Positions 6,837 to 12,280 of a stretch of 12,447 nt of DNA are shown piece after piece. Location of the stretch: assembly GCA_026914095.1 (NCBI GenBank), contig JAPPIY010000120.1, positions 1 through 12,447 of the forward strand, written 5' to 3'. Under the pieces are notes generated by a model. It saw only the letters and a list, made by a program, of their open reading frames with translations. It did not search any database and was not told the DNA's origin. This stretch comes from Oligoflexia bacterium. Its GTDB lineage: Bacteria; Bdellovibrionota; Bdellovibrionia; Bdellovibrionales; UBA1609. The position numbers and the translations under genes are program-made. Position 1 is the first letter of the stretch; every line of letters starts with the position of its first letter.

Positions 6837-9077
6837 TTATTTTAAAGTGTTAAGACAAGAGCCTGCTTTAAACCATTTGATTTGCTCTTCATTTAAAGAG
6901 TGCTTTGCTAAAATTCTCTCTTTCGTCCCATCTTTGCGCTCAATCACAACAGGATGTTGGCTGTCAGGCGCTAATTGACTGAGCTGAGTTATATTGACAC
7001 GATCCTCAGGCAAAAACTTGCTTTCATCTTCAGGATTTACAAAGCAAAGAGGAAGAGCGCCTTGCTTTTTTAGATTGGTCTCATGGATGCGGGCAAAACT
7101 TTTTACCAAAACAACTTTAGCTCCTAGATAGCGAGGAGTCATCGCTGCATGCTCTCTACTGCTTCCCTCTCCATAATTATCAGCCCCAACTATCATCCAA
7201 GCCTGTCCTCTTTTTTTGTAGTCTCTGGCCACTTCAGAAAAACTGGCTGTTTGCTTTGTAAAAACATTTTTCGCGCGGCCTGTCTCCCCTGTCCAGTCAC
7301 TCACAGCTCCTAATAACAGATTGTCTGAAATTTTATCTAAATGTCCTCTGTATTTCAGCCAAAAACCCGCCGGCGAGATATGATCTGTTGTGCATTTCCC
7401 TCTGGCTTTACACAAGACAACTAAATTTGTAATGTCTTTTCCATCCCAAGGCTCAAAAGCTGTAAGCTCCTGTAGTCTCATAGAGTTTTTTTGAATTTTC
7501 ACTTCTGACTTTTCCTTGTTGGGAGCCAGATAAGCTTTTACATCCACAACAAAACTCTGATCAGGCAGTTCTTTAGCGGAAGGAGCTGAAAGCTTTAGTT
7601 TTTTACCCCCCTGCTCTAAAAAATCAGTTTCAGGATTGAAGTCTAAGCGCCCCGATAAACCTAGGGCCATTACAATTTCAGGGCTGGCAATAAAAGAAAG
7701 AGTGTTGGGATTAGCGTCATTTCGTCCTTTAAAGTTTCTATTAAAGCTGTTGAGTATCGTATTCACCTGCTCTTTTGGAAGTTTTCTCTGCCACTGGCCA
7801 ATACAAGGGCCGCAGGCGTTGGCTAAAACAATAGCTCCAACTTTGTTAAAATCTTCCATATAGCCATCTCTTTCAATGGTTTGTTTGACCAGCTCAGAAC
7901 CCGGAGTCACCAAAAAAGGCTGAGGCATTTTAATACCAACTTGACTGGCCTGCCGGGCGACATGAGCGGATAGGCCAATATCTTCATAAGAGGAGTTAGT
8001 GCAAGAGCCAATTAAAGCCGCTGACAGCTCCACCGGCCAATTCTCTCTTTTAACTTCCTCTTTTAACTCTTTTAAAGGGCGGGCTTTATCAGGGCTGTGA
8101 GGGCCAGAAACATGAGGCTCTAATCGGGACAGATCAATTTCTATGATCTCATCATAGTATTTTTCAGGTTCTTGTAAAACTTCTGAATCGGGCGCTAAAT
8201 TTTCTGAAAAGGCATTGGCTAAATTGGCAATGCTTTCTCTGCCTGTGGCTGTCAAATAGTCCCGCATTTTTAAATCATAAGGAAAAACAGAACTGGTGGC
8301 TCCTAGCTCTGCCCCCATATTTGTAATCGTGGCTTTGCCTGTGCAACTGATATTTCCTGCTCCCTCACCAAAATATTCAATGATTTTATTTGTTCCTCCT
8401 TTTACCGTCAAAATGCCCAATAATTTTAAAATCACATCTTTAGGAGCTGTCCAGCCAGAAAGAGAGCCTTTCAAATGAACTCCTAATATTTTTGGCCTTT
8501 TTAATTCCCATGGAAAGCCAGCCATGACATCTACAGCAGAGGCTCCCCCCACTCCAACGGCTATAACTCCCAAACCTCCCGCATTGGGAGTGTGAGAGTC
8601 GGTTCCGATCATTAAAGCTCCCGGAAAAGCGTAATTTTCCAAAGCCACTTGATGAATGATGCCAGCCCCCGGCTTCCAAAAACCAATATTGTAACGATTG
8701 GCGGCTGAAGATAAGAAATCAAAAACCTCTTTATTGGAAATCAAAGATTCTTTAAGGTCTTTATCAACACCTTCTTTAGCGGTAATAAGATGATCACAGT
8801 GAATAGTTGTGGGAACGGCTGATGAGTCCTTCCCCGTCAGCATAAATTGCAATAAAGCCATTTGAGCTGTCACATCCTGCATAATCACACGATCGGGGTT
8901 TAGGTTTAGAAAGGCCTCATTTCCTGTAAATTGATTGGAGGAAAAAAGATGAGAAAATAAAACTTTTTCCGATAAATTTAGAGGTCTATTTAAAACTTTT
9001 CTGGCGAGAGATAGCTTTTTTTGAGCTTTTTCATAACAGCTTTGAACAAAAATTGGACTTTTTTTACTGTCAAACAT
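6837..9077 (-). CDS. acn: Aconitate hydratase, mitochondrial type
   Basis: Aconitase interconverts citrate and isocitrate in the TCA cycle. It has about 746 residues, matching the mitochondrial-type family rather than the ~890-residue AcnA/IRP or AcnB classes. Counting from TTG 9086, the three Fe-S ligands are Cys362 (SCTNSS), Cys425 and Cys428 (ACGPCIGQW). Other landmarks are DSHTPNAGGLG (163-173), RGKCTTDHISPAGFWLK opening the swivel domain, and YGEGSSREHAAMTPRYLG near the C-terminus. The start is uncertain. ATG 9077 has GGAG just four bases upstream, and TTG 9086 would add three residues. I prefer 9077 because a plausible -10 box ends at 9087. It is the first gene of an acn-rnc unit. Confidence 0.95.
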   Translation of the reverse strand: MFDSKKSPIFVQSCYEKAQKKLSLARKVLNRPLNLSEKVLFSHLFSSNQFTGNEAFLNLNPDRVIMQDVTAQMALLQFMLTGKDSSAVPTTIHCDHLITAKEGVDKDLKESLISNKEVFDFLSSAANRYNIGFWKPGAGIIHQVALENYAFPGALMIGTDSHTPNAGGLGVIAVGVGGASAVDVMAGFPWELKRPKILGVHLKGSLSGWTAPKDVILKLLGILTVKGGTNKIIEYFGEGAGNISCTGKATITNMGAELGATSSVFPYDLKMRDYLTATGRESIANLANAFSENLAPDSEVLQEPEKYYDEIIEIDLSRLEPHVSGPHSPDKARPLKELKEEVKRENWPVELSAALIGSCTNSSYEDIGLSAHVARQASQVGIKMPQPFLVTPGSELVKQTIERDGYMEDFNKVGAIVLANACGPCIGQWQRKLPKEQVNTILNSFNRNFKGRNDANPNTLSFIASPEIVMALGLSGRLDFNPETDFLEQGGKKLKLSAPSAKELPDQSFVVDVKAYLAPNKEKSEVKIQKNSMRLQELTAFEPWDGKDITNLVVLCKARGKCTTDHISPAGFWLKYRGHLDKISDNLLLGAVSDWTGETGRAKNVFTKQTASFSEVARDYKKRGQAWMIVGADNYGEGSSREHAAMTPRYLGAKVVLVKSFARIHETNLKKQGALPLCFVNPEDESKFLPEDRVNITQLSQLAPDSQHPVVIERKDGTKERILAKHSLNEEQIKWFKAGSCLNTLK

Positions 9078-9086
9078 ATACTCCAA

Positions 9087-9115
9087 TTTATAAAATAATT
9101 TTTATGAAAAATCAA
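9087..9115 (-). promoter_or_regulatory. Candidate promoter of acn-rnc
   Basis: On the minus strand TTGATT (9115-9110) and TATAAA (9092-9087) are spaced by exactly 17 bases. The predicted start falls at about 9080-9077, so the aconitase mRNA would be leaderless or nearly so. This fits the ATG at 9077 but makes its GGAG irrelevant. The region is AT-rich, so chance matches are possible. Confidence 0.35.
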
Positions 9116-9491
9116 CAAGTTAAAAAGTATTTAATTGACTGTAAAATAAGCTGAGCTAATTTCTACAACTAACTGATATTATTTAGGTTTTTTAATTTAA
9201 GCGCCTTATTTTTGTGGAATGATGGCTAATTTCCCTAACCAGCCTAAGGGCTTTTGAGCTGTCTTCCTGATTGTTTTATTTATTTTAACAGCTTTTAGGG
9301 CAAAACAGCATCTTAGATCAAACAACTCTATGTTTTCCAGCCTGTCCTTATATGTTAGAGTGGCGCATTAAGCTCTTAACCCATGACATGAAACTGATGA
9401 AGAGCGATCTGTAACAAAAGCCAGCTTTTGGAAAATCACCTCCAAAATAAAACCAAACTAGAAAATCCAAGTAATTTTAAAACTTGAATTT

Positions 9492-9518
9492 AAAAAGAAG
9501 TCTCCCAGACTTCTTTTT
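9492..9518. terminator. Strong bidirectional intrinsic terminator
   Basis: The arms aaaaagaagtct (9492-9503) and agacttcttttt (9507-9518) are perfectly complementary over 12 bp with a three-base ccc loop, and the T-run continues to 9519. The A-run on the left arm gives the same signal on the minus strand. It would end transcripts from either side, and would insulate acn from minus-strand transcription arising in the accessory region. Confidence 0.8.
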
Positions 9519-9528
9519 TGGTGGAGCT

Positions 9529-9583
9529 GAGGGGCAGGCAAAAAGCCACCCCTCAAAACAACAAAAAACTGGATTTTTCCAGT
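9529..9583. other. Two further stem-loops beside the terminator
   Basis: Hairpin 1: gagggg (9529-9534) pairs with cccctc (9549-9554), and ggc (9537-9539) with gcc (9545-9547), around an AAAAA loop. Hairpin 2: actgga (9568-9573) pairs with tccagt (9578-9583) around TTTT. Read on the minus strand, both precede the terminator at 9518-9492, the arrangement of a small structured RNA. No convincing promoter is seen, although TATGAT occurs on the minus strand near 9647-9642. Confidence 0.4.
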
Positions 9584-9649
9584 GAAATCAATAACTAAAC
9601 CGCCATGCTTTTTCCCGGCTTTTCCTCCAGTTTTCCGCTCTATCATAAG

Positions 9650-9735
9650 TAATCACAGCGAGAGGCTATAGAGGCTGGGTTTCTCCACCAGAGCAATTTT
9701 TTGCTGTGATTATCACAGCGAAGTTTAGATTGTGA
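9650..9735. repeat. TGTGA/TCACA repeats, possible antitoxin operator
   Basis: GCTGTGAT-T-ATCACAGC at 9703-9719 is a perfect 17-bp palindrome. ATCACAGCGA occurs at 9652-9661 and again at 9712-9721, exactly 60 bases apart, and a further TGTGA lies at 9731-9735. The cluster sits just upstream of the antitoxin promoter region, where ribbon-helix-helix antitoxins usually bind to repress their own operon. The operator role is inferred from position and symmetry. Confidence 0.45.
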
Positions 9736-9752
9736 AAGCTTCAAAAAAATGT

Positions 9753-9791
9753 TTGACATTGAACCTTATATATGGCAGTATGGTATAGGAG
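9753..9791 (+). promoter_or_regulatory. Promoter -35 and ribosome site of the antitoxin gene
   Basis: A consensus TTGACA lies at 9753-9758. A 17-base spacer leads to CAGTAT (9776-9781), a weak -10, and a TATATA-rich stretch at 9767-9773 is an alternative -10 with another -35. AGGAG at 9787-9791 is eight bases before ATG 9800 and decides the start codon over the upstream in-frame ATG at 9749. Confidence 0.45.
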
Positions 9792-9799
9792 TTATTTAT

Positions 9800-10084
9800 A
9801 TGTTGAAGAAAACCACAATTTATATTGAAGAAACGGAATTAAACACCTTAAAATCTCTTTCTTTAATTCAAAATAAGCCAATGGCAGAGTTAATCCGTCT
9901 GGGAGTTCAAAAAATTTGTCAGTCTGTTTCCCATGAAGAAAAAAAGGCATTGAAAATGCTTGCTAAAATCCGAAGAAACACAAAAAAACAAGGTTACTCC
10001 GGTAAAAAAATTATGACACTTGCAGTAAGAGCCCAAAGGGAGCTAAGGAAAGAGCGTAAGAAAAAAGCCTCTCGTTGTTCTTGA
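9800..10084 (+). CDS. Ribbon-helix-helix antitoxin-like protein (orphan)
   Basis: A 94-residue basic protein. Residues 1-40 read as a CopG/RHH DNA-binding domain: strand KKTTIYIEE, helix ELNTLKSLSLIQ, then NKPMAELIRLGVQK. The rest is highly charged and would be the toxin-binding and C-terminal part. The start at ATG 9800 is supported by AGGAG eight bases upstream; an upstream in-frame ATG at 9749 lies before the promoter elements and is rejected. RHH antitoxins of this size usually precede, with overlap, a PIN-domain toxin. The remnant of one begins inside the last codons here, so this is an antitoxin without a working partner. It may still repress its own promoter through the palindromes upstream. 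Confidence 0.7.
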   Translation: MLKKTTIYIEETELNTLKSLSLIQNKPMAELIRLGVQKICQSVSHEEKKALKMLAKIRRNTKKQGYSGKKIMTLAVRAQRELRKERKKKASRCS

Positions 10085-10136
10085 TACAAATGTTATTGTA
10101 AGTGGTTTTTTAAGTAATGACACTTACCTATTAAAC
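10056..10136 (+). pseudogene. PIN-domain toxin remnant (N-terminal ~25 codons)
   Basis: In the frame shifted +1 from the antitoxin, codons read KPLVVLDTNVIVSGFLSN, which is the first strand and first catalytic-Asp motif of PIN-family toxins (ribonucleases of VapC/COG1569 type). After about 25 codons the similarity stops, and the other conserved acids never appear. No ATG, GTG or TTG is in frame. A GTA codon at 10056 sits six bases after AGGA (10046-10049), where a GTG start would be expected, suggesting the start has also decayed. The remnant overlaps the antitoxin end as in intact modules. It is non-functional as a nuclease. Confidence 0.65.
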
Positions 10137-10137
10137 T

Positions 10138-10338
10138 TTAATAATGTTTGTGATCGTAGAGCCTTTCTCTTAGTCTTTCTGCTTGCTCTTCCATGCGTTT
10201 TATTTTCGATTCATTTCTATACGGGCGGATTATAAAATCAGCTAAATAATTAAGTAGCCCAACAAGAAGCACTAAAGTGGAAATCATAAAAATAAAATCC
10301 TTAATAATTATATATTTTTGTTCGTTTTCGTTTTTCAT
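10138..10338 (-). CDS. Small single-pass membrane protein, unknown
   Basis: A 66-residue predicted protein. One hydrophobic segment (about residues 12-37, IIKDFIFMISTLVLLVGLLN followed by YLADFII) is followed by a charged helical tail (SKIKRMEEQAERLRERL) likely to form a short coiled coil. The positive residues after the membrane segment suggest the tail lies in the cytoplasm. I recognise no family. The ATG at 10338 has no good Shine-Dalgarno. It runs opposite to the genes on both sides and occupies the place where the rest of the PIN toxin should be, so it came with, or was exposed by, the rearrangement that removed the toxin. Coding status is moderate. Confidence 0.45.
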   Translation of the reverse strand: MKNENEQKYIIIKDFIFMISTLVLLVGLLNYLADFIIRPYRNESKIKRMEEQAERLRERLYDHKHY

Positions 10339-10365
10339 ATTTGCAATTTAGAAGAGTTTATTTTA

Positions 10366-10380
10366 AAAGTAAAGTAAAGT
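10366..10380. repeat. AAAGT tandem repeat (3 copies)
   Basis: Three AAAGT pentamers, 10366-10370, 10371-10375 and 10376-10380, end five bases before the ATG at 10386. They take the place of a ribosome-binding site. Short and low-complexity. Confidence 0.4.
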
Positions 10381-10385
10381 AAAAG

Positions 10386-10571
10386 ATGAGTGATAAAGAT
10401 ATGAAAATGATGAAAGACTTTATAAAAGCCAGAAAAAAAGGTCAAAGTGGGATTGATTGTCTTCCCGATTATGACAAAGTAAAAATCATTCTATTAGATT
10501 TTAAAGCAAGAGAAAAAAAGCTTATGAAATTAGAAAAAATATTTAAGAAGAGAATAAAACAAGCTTTATAA
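10386..10571 (+). CDS. Lysine-rich small protein, probable 5' part of a broken HTH gene
   Basis: A 61-residue frame, lysine- and methionine-rich (MSDKDMKMMKDFIKARKKGQ at the start, ending KKRIKQAL). No known domain is visible; the second half is probably a long helix. It stops at TAA 10569-10571. Changing the frame by +1 there continues as YKFLQEIIKAMGLKS into an HTH-like segment, so this is most simply the N-terminal half of a ~115-residue regulator broken by a 1- or 2-base indel. Alternatively it is a separate small protein translated just before the HTH gene. No good ribosome site precedes the ATG. Confidence 0.45.
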   Translation: MSDKDMKMMKDFIKARKKGQSGIDCLPDYDKVKIILLDFKAREKKLMKLEKIFKKRIKQAL

Positions 10572-10596
10572 ATTCCTCCAAGAAATAATCAAAGCT

Positions 10597-10746
10597 ATGG
10601 GGCTTAAAAGCTTTTCTGATAAATCTGGCTTACCAATACAAGCTGTTTCTGATTTTGTGGCTAAACGGCAAAAATGGAGTATGGATAAAATTTCAAATCA
10701 TATAAAGGATATTTTCAAACAAACTAAGGCAACCAGATTTATCTAA
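10597..10746 (+). pseudogene. HTH regulator segment (antidote-like), frame-disrupted
   Basis: The frame is open from 10558 and has an ATG at 10597, giving 49 residues. SFSDKSGLPIQAVSDFVAKRQKWSMDKI reads as a helix-turn-helix of the Xre/antidote kind: helix, SGLP turn, recognition helix. The preceding codons FLQEIIKAMGLK continue naturally from the helix ending the lysine-rich protein upstream, which lies in another frame. This implies a single-base change near 10566-10571. No ribosome site is seen before ATG 10597. If intact it would be a small DNA-binding regulator, possibly of a toxin-antitoxin module; no partner toxin is adjacent. Family assignment is by motif impression. Confidence 0.45.
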
Positions 10747-10769
10747 ACAATAAGCTTTATATTTTTAGA

Positions 10770-10798
10770 ATGACAATAAAACGACTTTTCTGTAGTAT
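10770..10798 (+). promoter_or_regulatory. Candidate promoter of the AlbA_2/ATPase gene
   Basis: ATGACA (10770-10775), a 17-base spacer and TAGTAT (10793-10798) end nine bases before ATG 10808. The transcript would therefore be leaderless or nearly so, in line with the lack of a Shine-Dalgarno. Motif-based inference. Confidence 0.35.
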
Positions 10799-10807
10799 AA
10801 GAAAATT

Positions 10808-12262
10808 ATGGATGAAGACAAGCATATAGAATGGAAAGAGTCCTGGAGGGACGAACATCTCAAATGGATCTGTGGTTTTGCCAACGCTCAAGGTGGAGTT
10901 CTTGAAATTGGTAGGAATGACAAAGGCGAAGCCATTGGTGTTGAAAATATATCCAAGCTTTTAAAGGATTTGCCAAACAAGATAAGAGATATTTTGGGTA
11001 TTGTTCCTGAAATTGATCAAATAAAAGAAAAAGGCAAAACCCTTATTCAAATAAAAATAAAATCTTATACCCATCCTGTAAATTACAGAGGTCAATTTTA
11101 TTACCGAAGCGGTAGCACCAATCAGGAATTAAGAGGCTCTGCTCTTCACCACTTCCTTTTAAAAAAGATGGGCAAGACCTGGGATAGCATCCCTGTGGAA
11201 AAAGGCTCAGTTTCTGATCTGGATTCCAAGGTTATTGCCAAATTTTGTGAGATGGCTGTCAAAAAGAAAAGGCTTAATCCTGAAGTTCTAAAAGAAAAGA
11301 AAGAAGACCTCATTGAAAAACTACAACTAACAGAAGATGGCAAGCTCAAACGGGCAACTATTCTGCTTTTCTACCCCGACCCGGAGGATTATTTTACAGG
11401 AGCTTACATCAAAGTTGGCTACTTTAAAGATGATGCAGATATTTTATATCATGATGTCGTTCGTGGCGATTTATTCACTCAAGTGGACAAAACAGTGGAT
11501 TTACTTTTGACAAAATATCTAAAAGCCTTCATCTCTTATGAGGGTCTGGAGAGACTGGAAACCTTTCCTGTTCCGGAAGAAGCCCTTAGAGAAGCTGTCT
11601 TAAATGCTGTTATTCATAAGGATTACACGACAGGCTCACCCATTCAAATCAGAGTCTATGAAGATAAAATCATGATCTGGAATGACAGCCTATTCCCATA
11701 TGACTGGACAATTGAGAAGCTGATTGCCAAACACTCTTCAAAGCCCTTTAACCCTGATATAGCAAAGATATTTTTCCTTTCAGGTATGGTTGAGACTTGG
11801 GGCAGAGGCATTGAGAAGATGATAACAGCCTGCAAGAACTATGGAGTTCCCGAGCCTGTATTTCAGGATGAAACAACCGGTTTATGGGTTGAATTTAAAA
11901 ATCATGACGCAGAAATGCGAAAAAAACTGCAAAAAAAAGAGGTTTTGGAAAAAACGCCTATGAAAACGCATATGAAACCTTCAGAAATAGCAACATTACA
12001 GGCTATTAAGGCTCAAATGTCCCAGAAAATGTCCCAGAAAATGTCCCAGAAAATGTCCCAGAAAATGGCACTGAAAACTCTAGAACTTCTAATTTTAAAT
12101 CCTAAAATAACCATTCTTGAATTAGCACAGCAAATTAATAGATCAGGAAGAACAGTTAAACGTATACTCCACAAGCTTCAAAAAGAAGGTTATCTCAGAC
12201 GTATTGGTCCCGATAAAGGGGGATATTGGGAGGTTGTAAAAAAGTGGTATGAGCTAAAATAG
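10808..12262 (+). CDS. AlbA_2 / HATPase / winged-helix regulator-like protein
   Basis: A 484-residue protein in three parts. Residues ~5-115 form an AlbA_2 (Schlafen-type) nucleic-acid-binding domain (EWKES, CGFANAQGGVLEIG, GQFYYRSGSTN). Residues ~250-365 form a GHKL-type ATPase of the HATPase_c_4 kind, with N-box-like EEALREAVLNAVIHKDY (257-273), IWNDS (290-294) and WGRGIEKM (331-338). Residues ~420-480 form a winged helix (ITILELAQQINRSGRTVKRIL, then GPDKGGYWEV). A hydrophilic linker (~366-420) holds four exact MSQK units (404-419). Such proteins are widespread in accessory DNA and usually annotated as transcriptional regulators or ATP-binding proteins; the biological role is generally unsettled. 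The gene looks intact and ends exactly where IS3 sequence begins. Confidence 0.85.
   Translation: MDEDKHIEWKESWRDEHLKWICGFANAQGGVLEIGRNDKGEAIGVENISKLLKDLPNKIRDILGIVPEIDQIKEKGKTLIQIKIKSYTHPVNYRGQFYYRSGSTNQELRGSALHHFLLKKMGKTWDSIPVEKGSVSDLDSKVIAKFCEMAVKKKRLNPEVLKEKKEDLIEKLQLTEDGKLKRATILLFYPDPEDYFTGAYIKVGYFKDDADILYHDVVRGDLFTQVDKTVDLLLTKYLKAFISYEGLERLETFPVPEEALREAVLNAVIHKDYTTGSPIQIRVYEDKIMIWNDSLFPYDWTIEKLIAKHSSKPFNPDIAKIFFLSGMVETWGRGIEKMITACKNYGVPEPVFQDETTGLWVEFKNHDAEMRKKLQKKEVLEKTPMKTHMKPSEIATLQAIKAQMSQKMSQKMSQKMSQKMALKTLELLILNPKITILELAQQINRSGRTVKRILHKLQKEGYLRRIGPDKGGYWEVVKKWYELK
12017..12064 (+). repeat. Perfect 4 x 12-bp in-frame tandem repeat
   Basis: Four identical copies of atgtcccagaaa (12017-12028, 12029-12040, 12041-12052, 12053-12064) encode MSQK four times between the ATPase and the winged helix. 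Identity at the DNA level indicates recent slippage. The 12-base unit keeps frame, so copy number can vary linker length without disrupting the protein. Repeated short linkers at this place are, from memory, a recurring feature of this protein family. Confidence 0.9.
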
Positions 12263-12280
12263 TGGATTCAAGTTAAGAGG
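12263..12280. mobile_element. Candidate terminal inverted repeat of the IS3-family element
   Basis: TGGATTCAAGTTAAGAGG begins directly after the TAG of the AlbA_2 gene and lies just outside the transposase stop (12273-12275). IS3-family ends begin with TG, and the transposase usually ends within or next to the terminal repeat, so this is the expected place and form. The other end is outside the window, so the repeat cannot be verified. Confidence 0.4.

Larger units (their letters stand above)
9087..9799. other. Non-coding tract between aconitase and antitoxin genes
   Basis: About 700 bases with no supportable gene. Open frames here (for example minus strand 9458-9646) run through strong hairpins and show no known motif. 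From left to right the tract holds the candidate acn promoter, a featureless AT-rich stretch, a 16S-tail-like segment (9411-9443), three consecutive hairpins (9492-9583), TGTGA/TCACA repeats (9650-9735), and the antitoxin promoter and ribosome site. It marks the change from housekeeping to accessory DNA. Confidence 0.6.

Noticed and set aside
8440..8679. Minus-strand open frame of 79 codons inside aconitase
   Set aside because: Same strand, different frame from a fully conserved aconitase; a shadow frame rich in Ser, Gly and Trp.
9249..9420. Plus-strand open stretch ending MKLMKSDL
   Set aside because: No start codon with a ribosome site, no recognisable family; I could not link it to a transposase or other protein.
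9430..9443. Strong Shine-Dalgarno GGAGGTGAT on the minus strand
   Set aside because: No start codon or open frame follows at a suitable distance; the plus-strand reading (anti-SD-like) is the more informative one.
9458..9646. Minus-strand open frame of 62 codons in the gene-free tract
   Set aside because: It runs straight through a perfect terminator hairpin and two other stem-loops, has no ribosome site and no recognised motif.
9705..9717. CRP-type binding site
   Set aside because: The half-sites TGTGA and TCACA are separated by 3 bases, not the 6 of a CRP site.
9749..9799. Upstream extension of the antitoxin to ATG 9749
   Set aside because: The extension would overlap the TTGACA element and lacks a ribosome site, whereas ATG 9800 has AGGAG eight bases upstream and starts the RHH strand normally.
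12017..12064. Short CRISPR-like array
   Set aside because: Units are contiguous with no spacers, and lie in frame inside a coding region.
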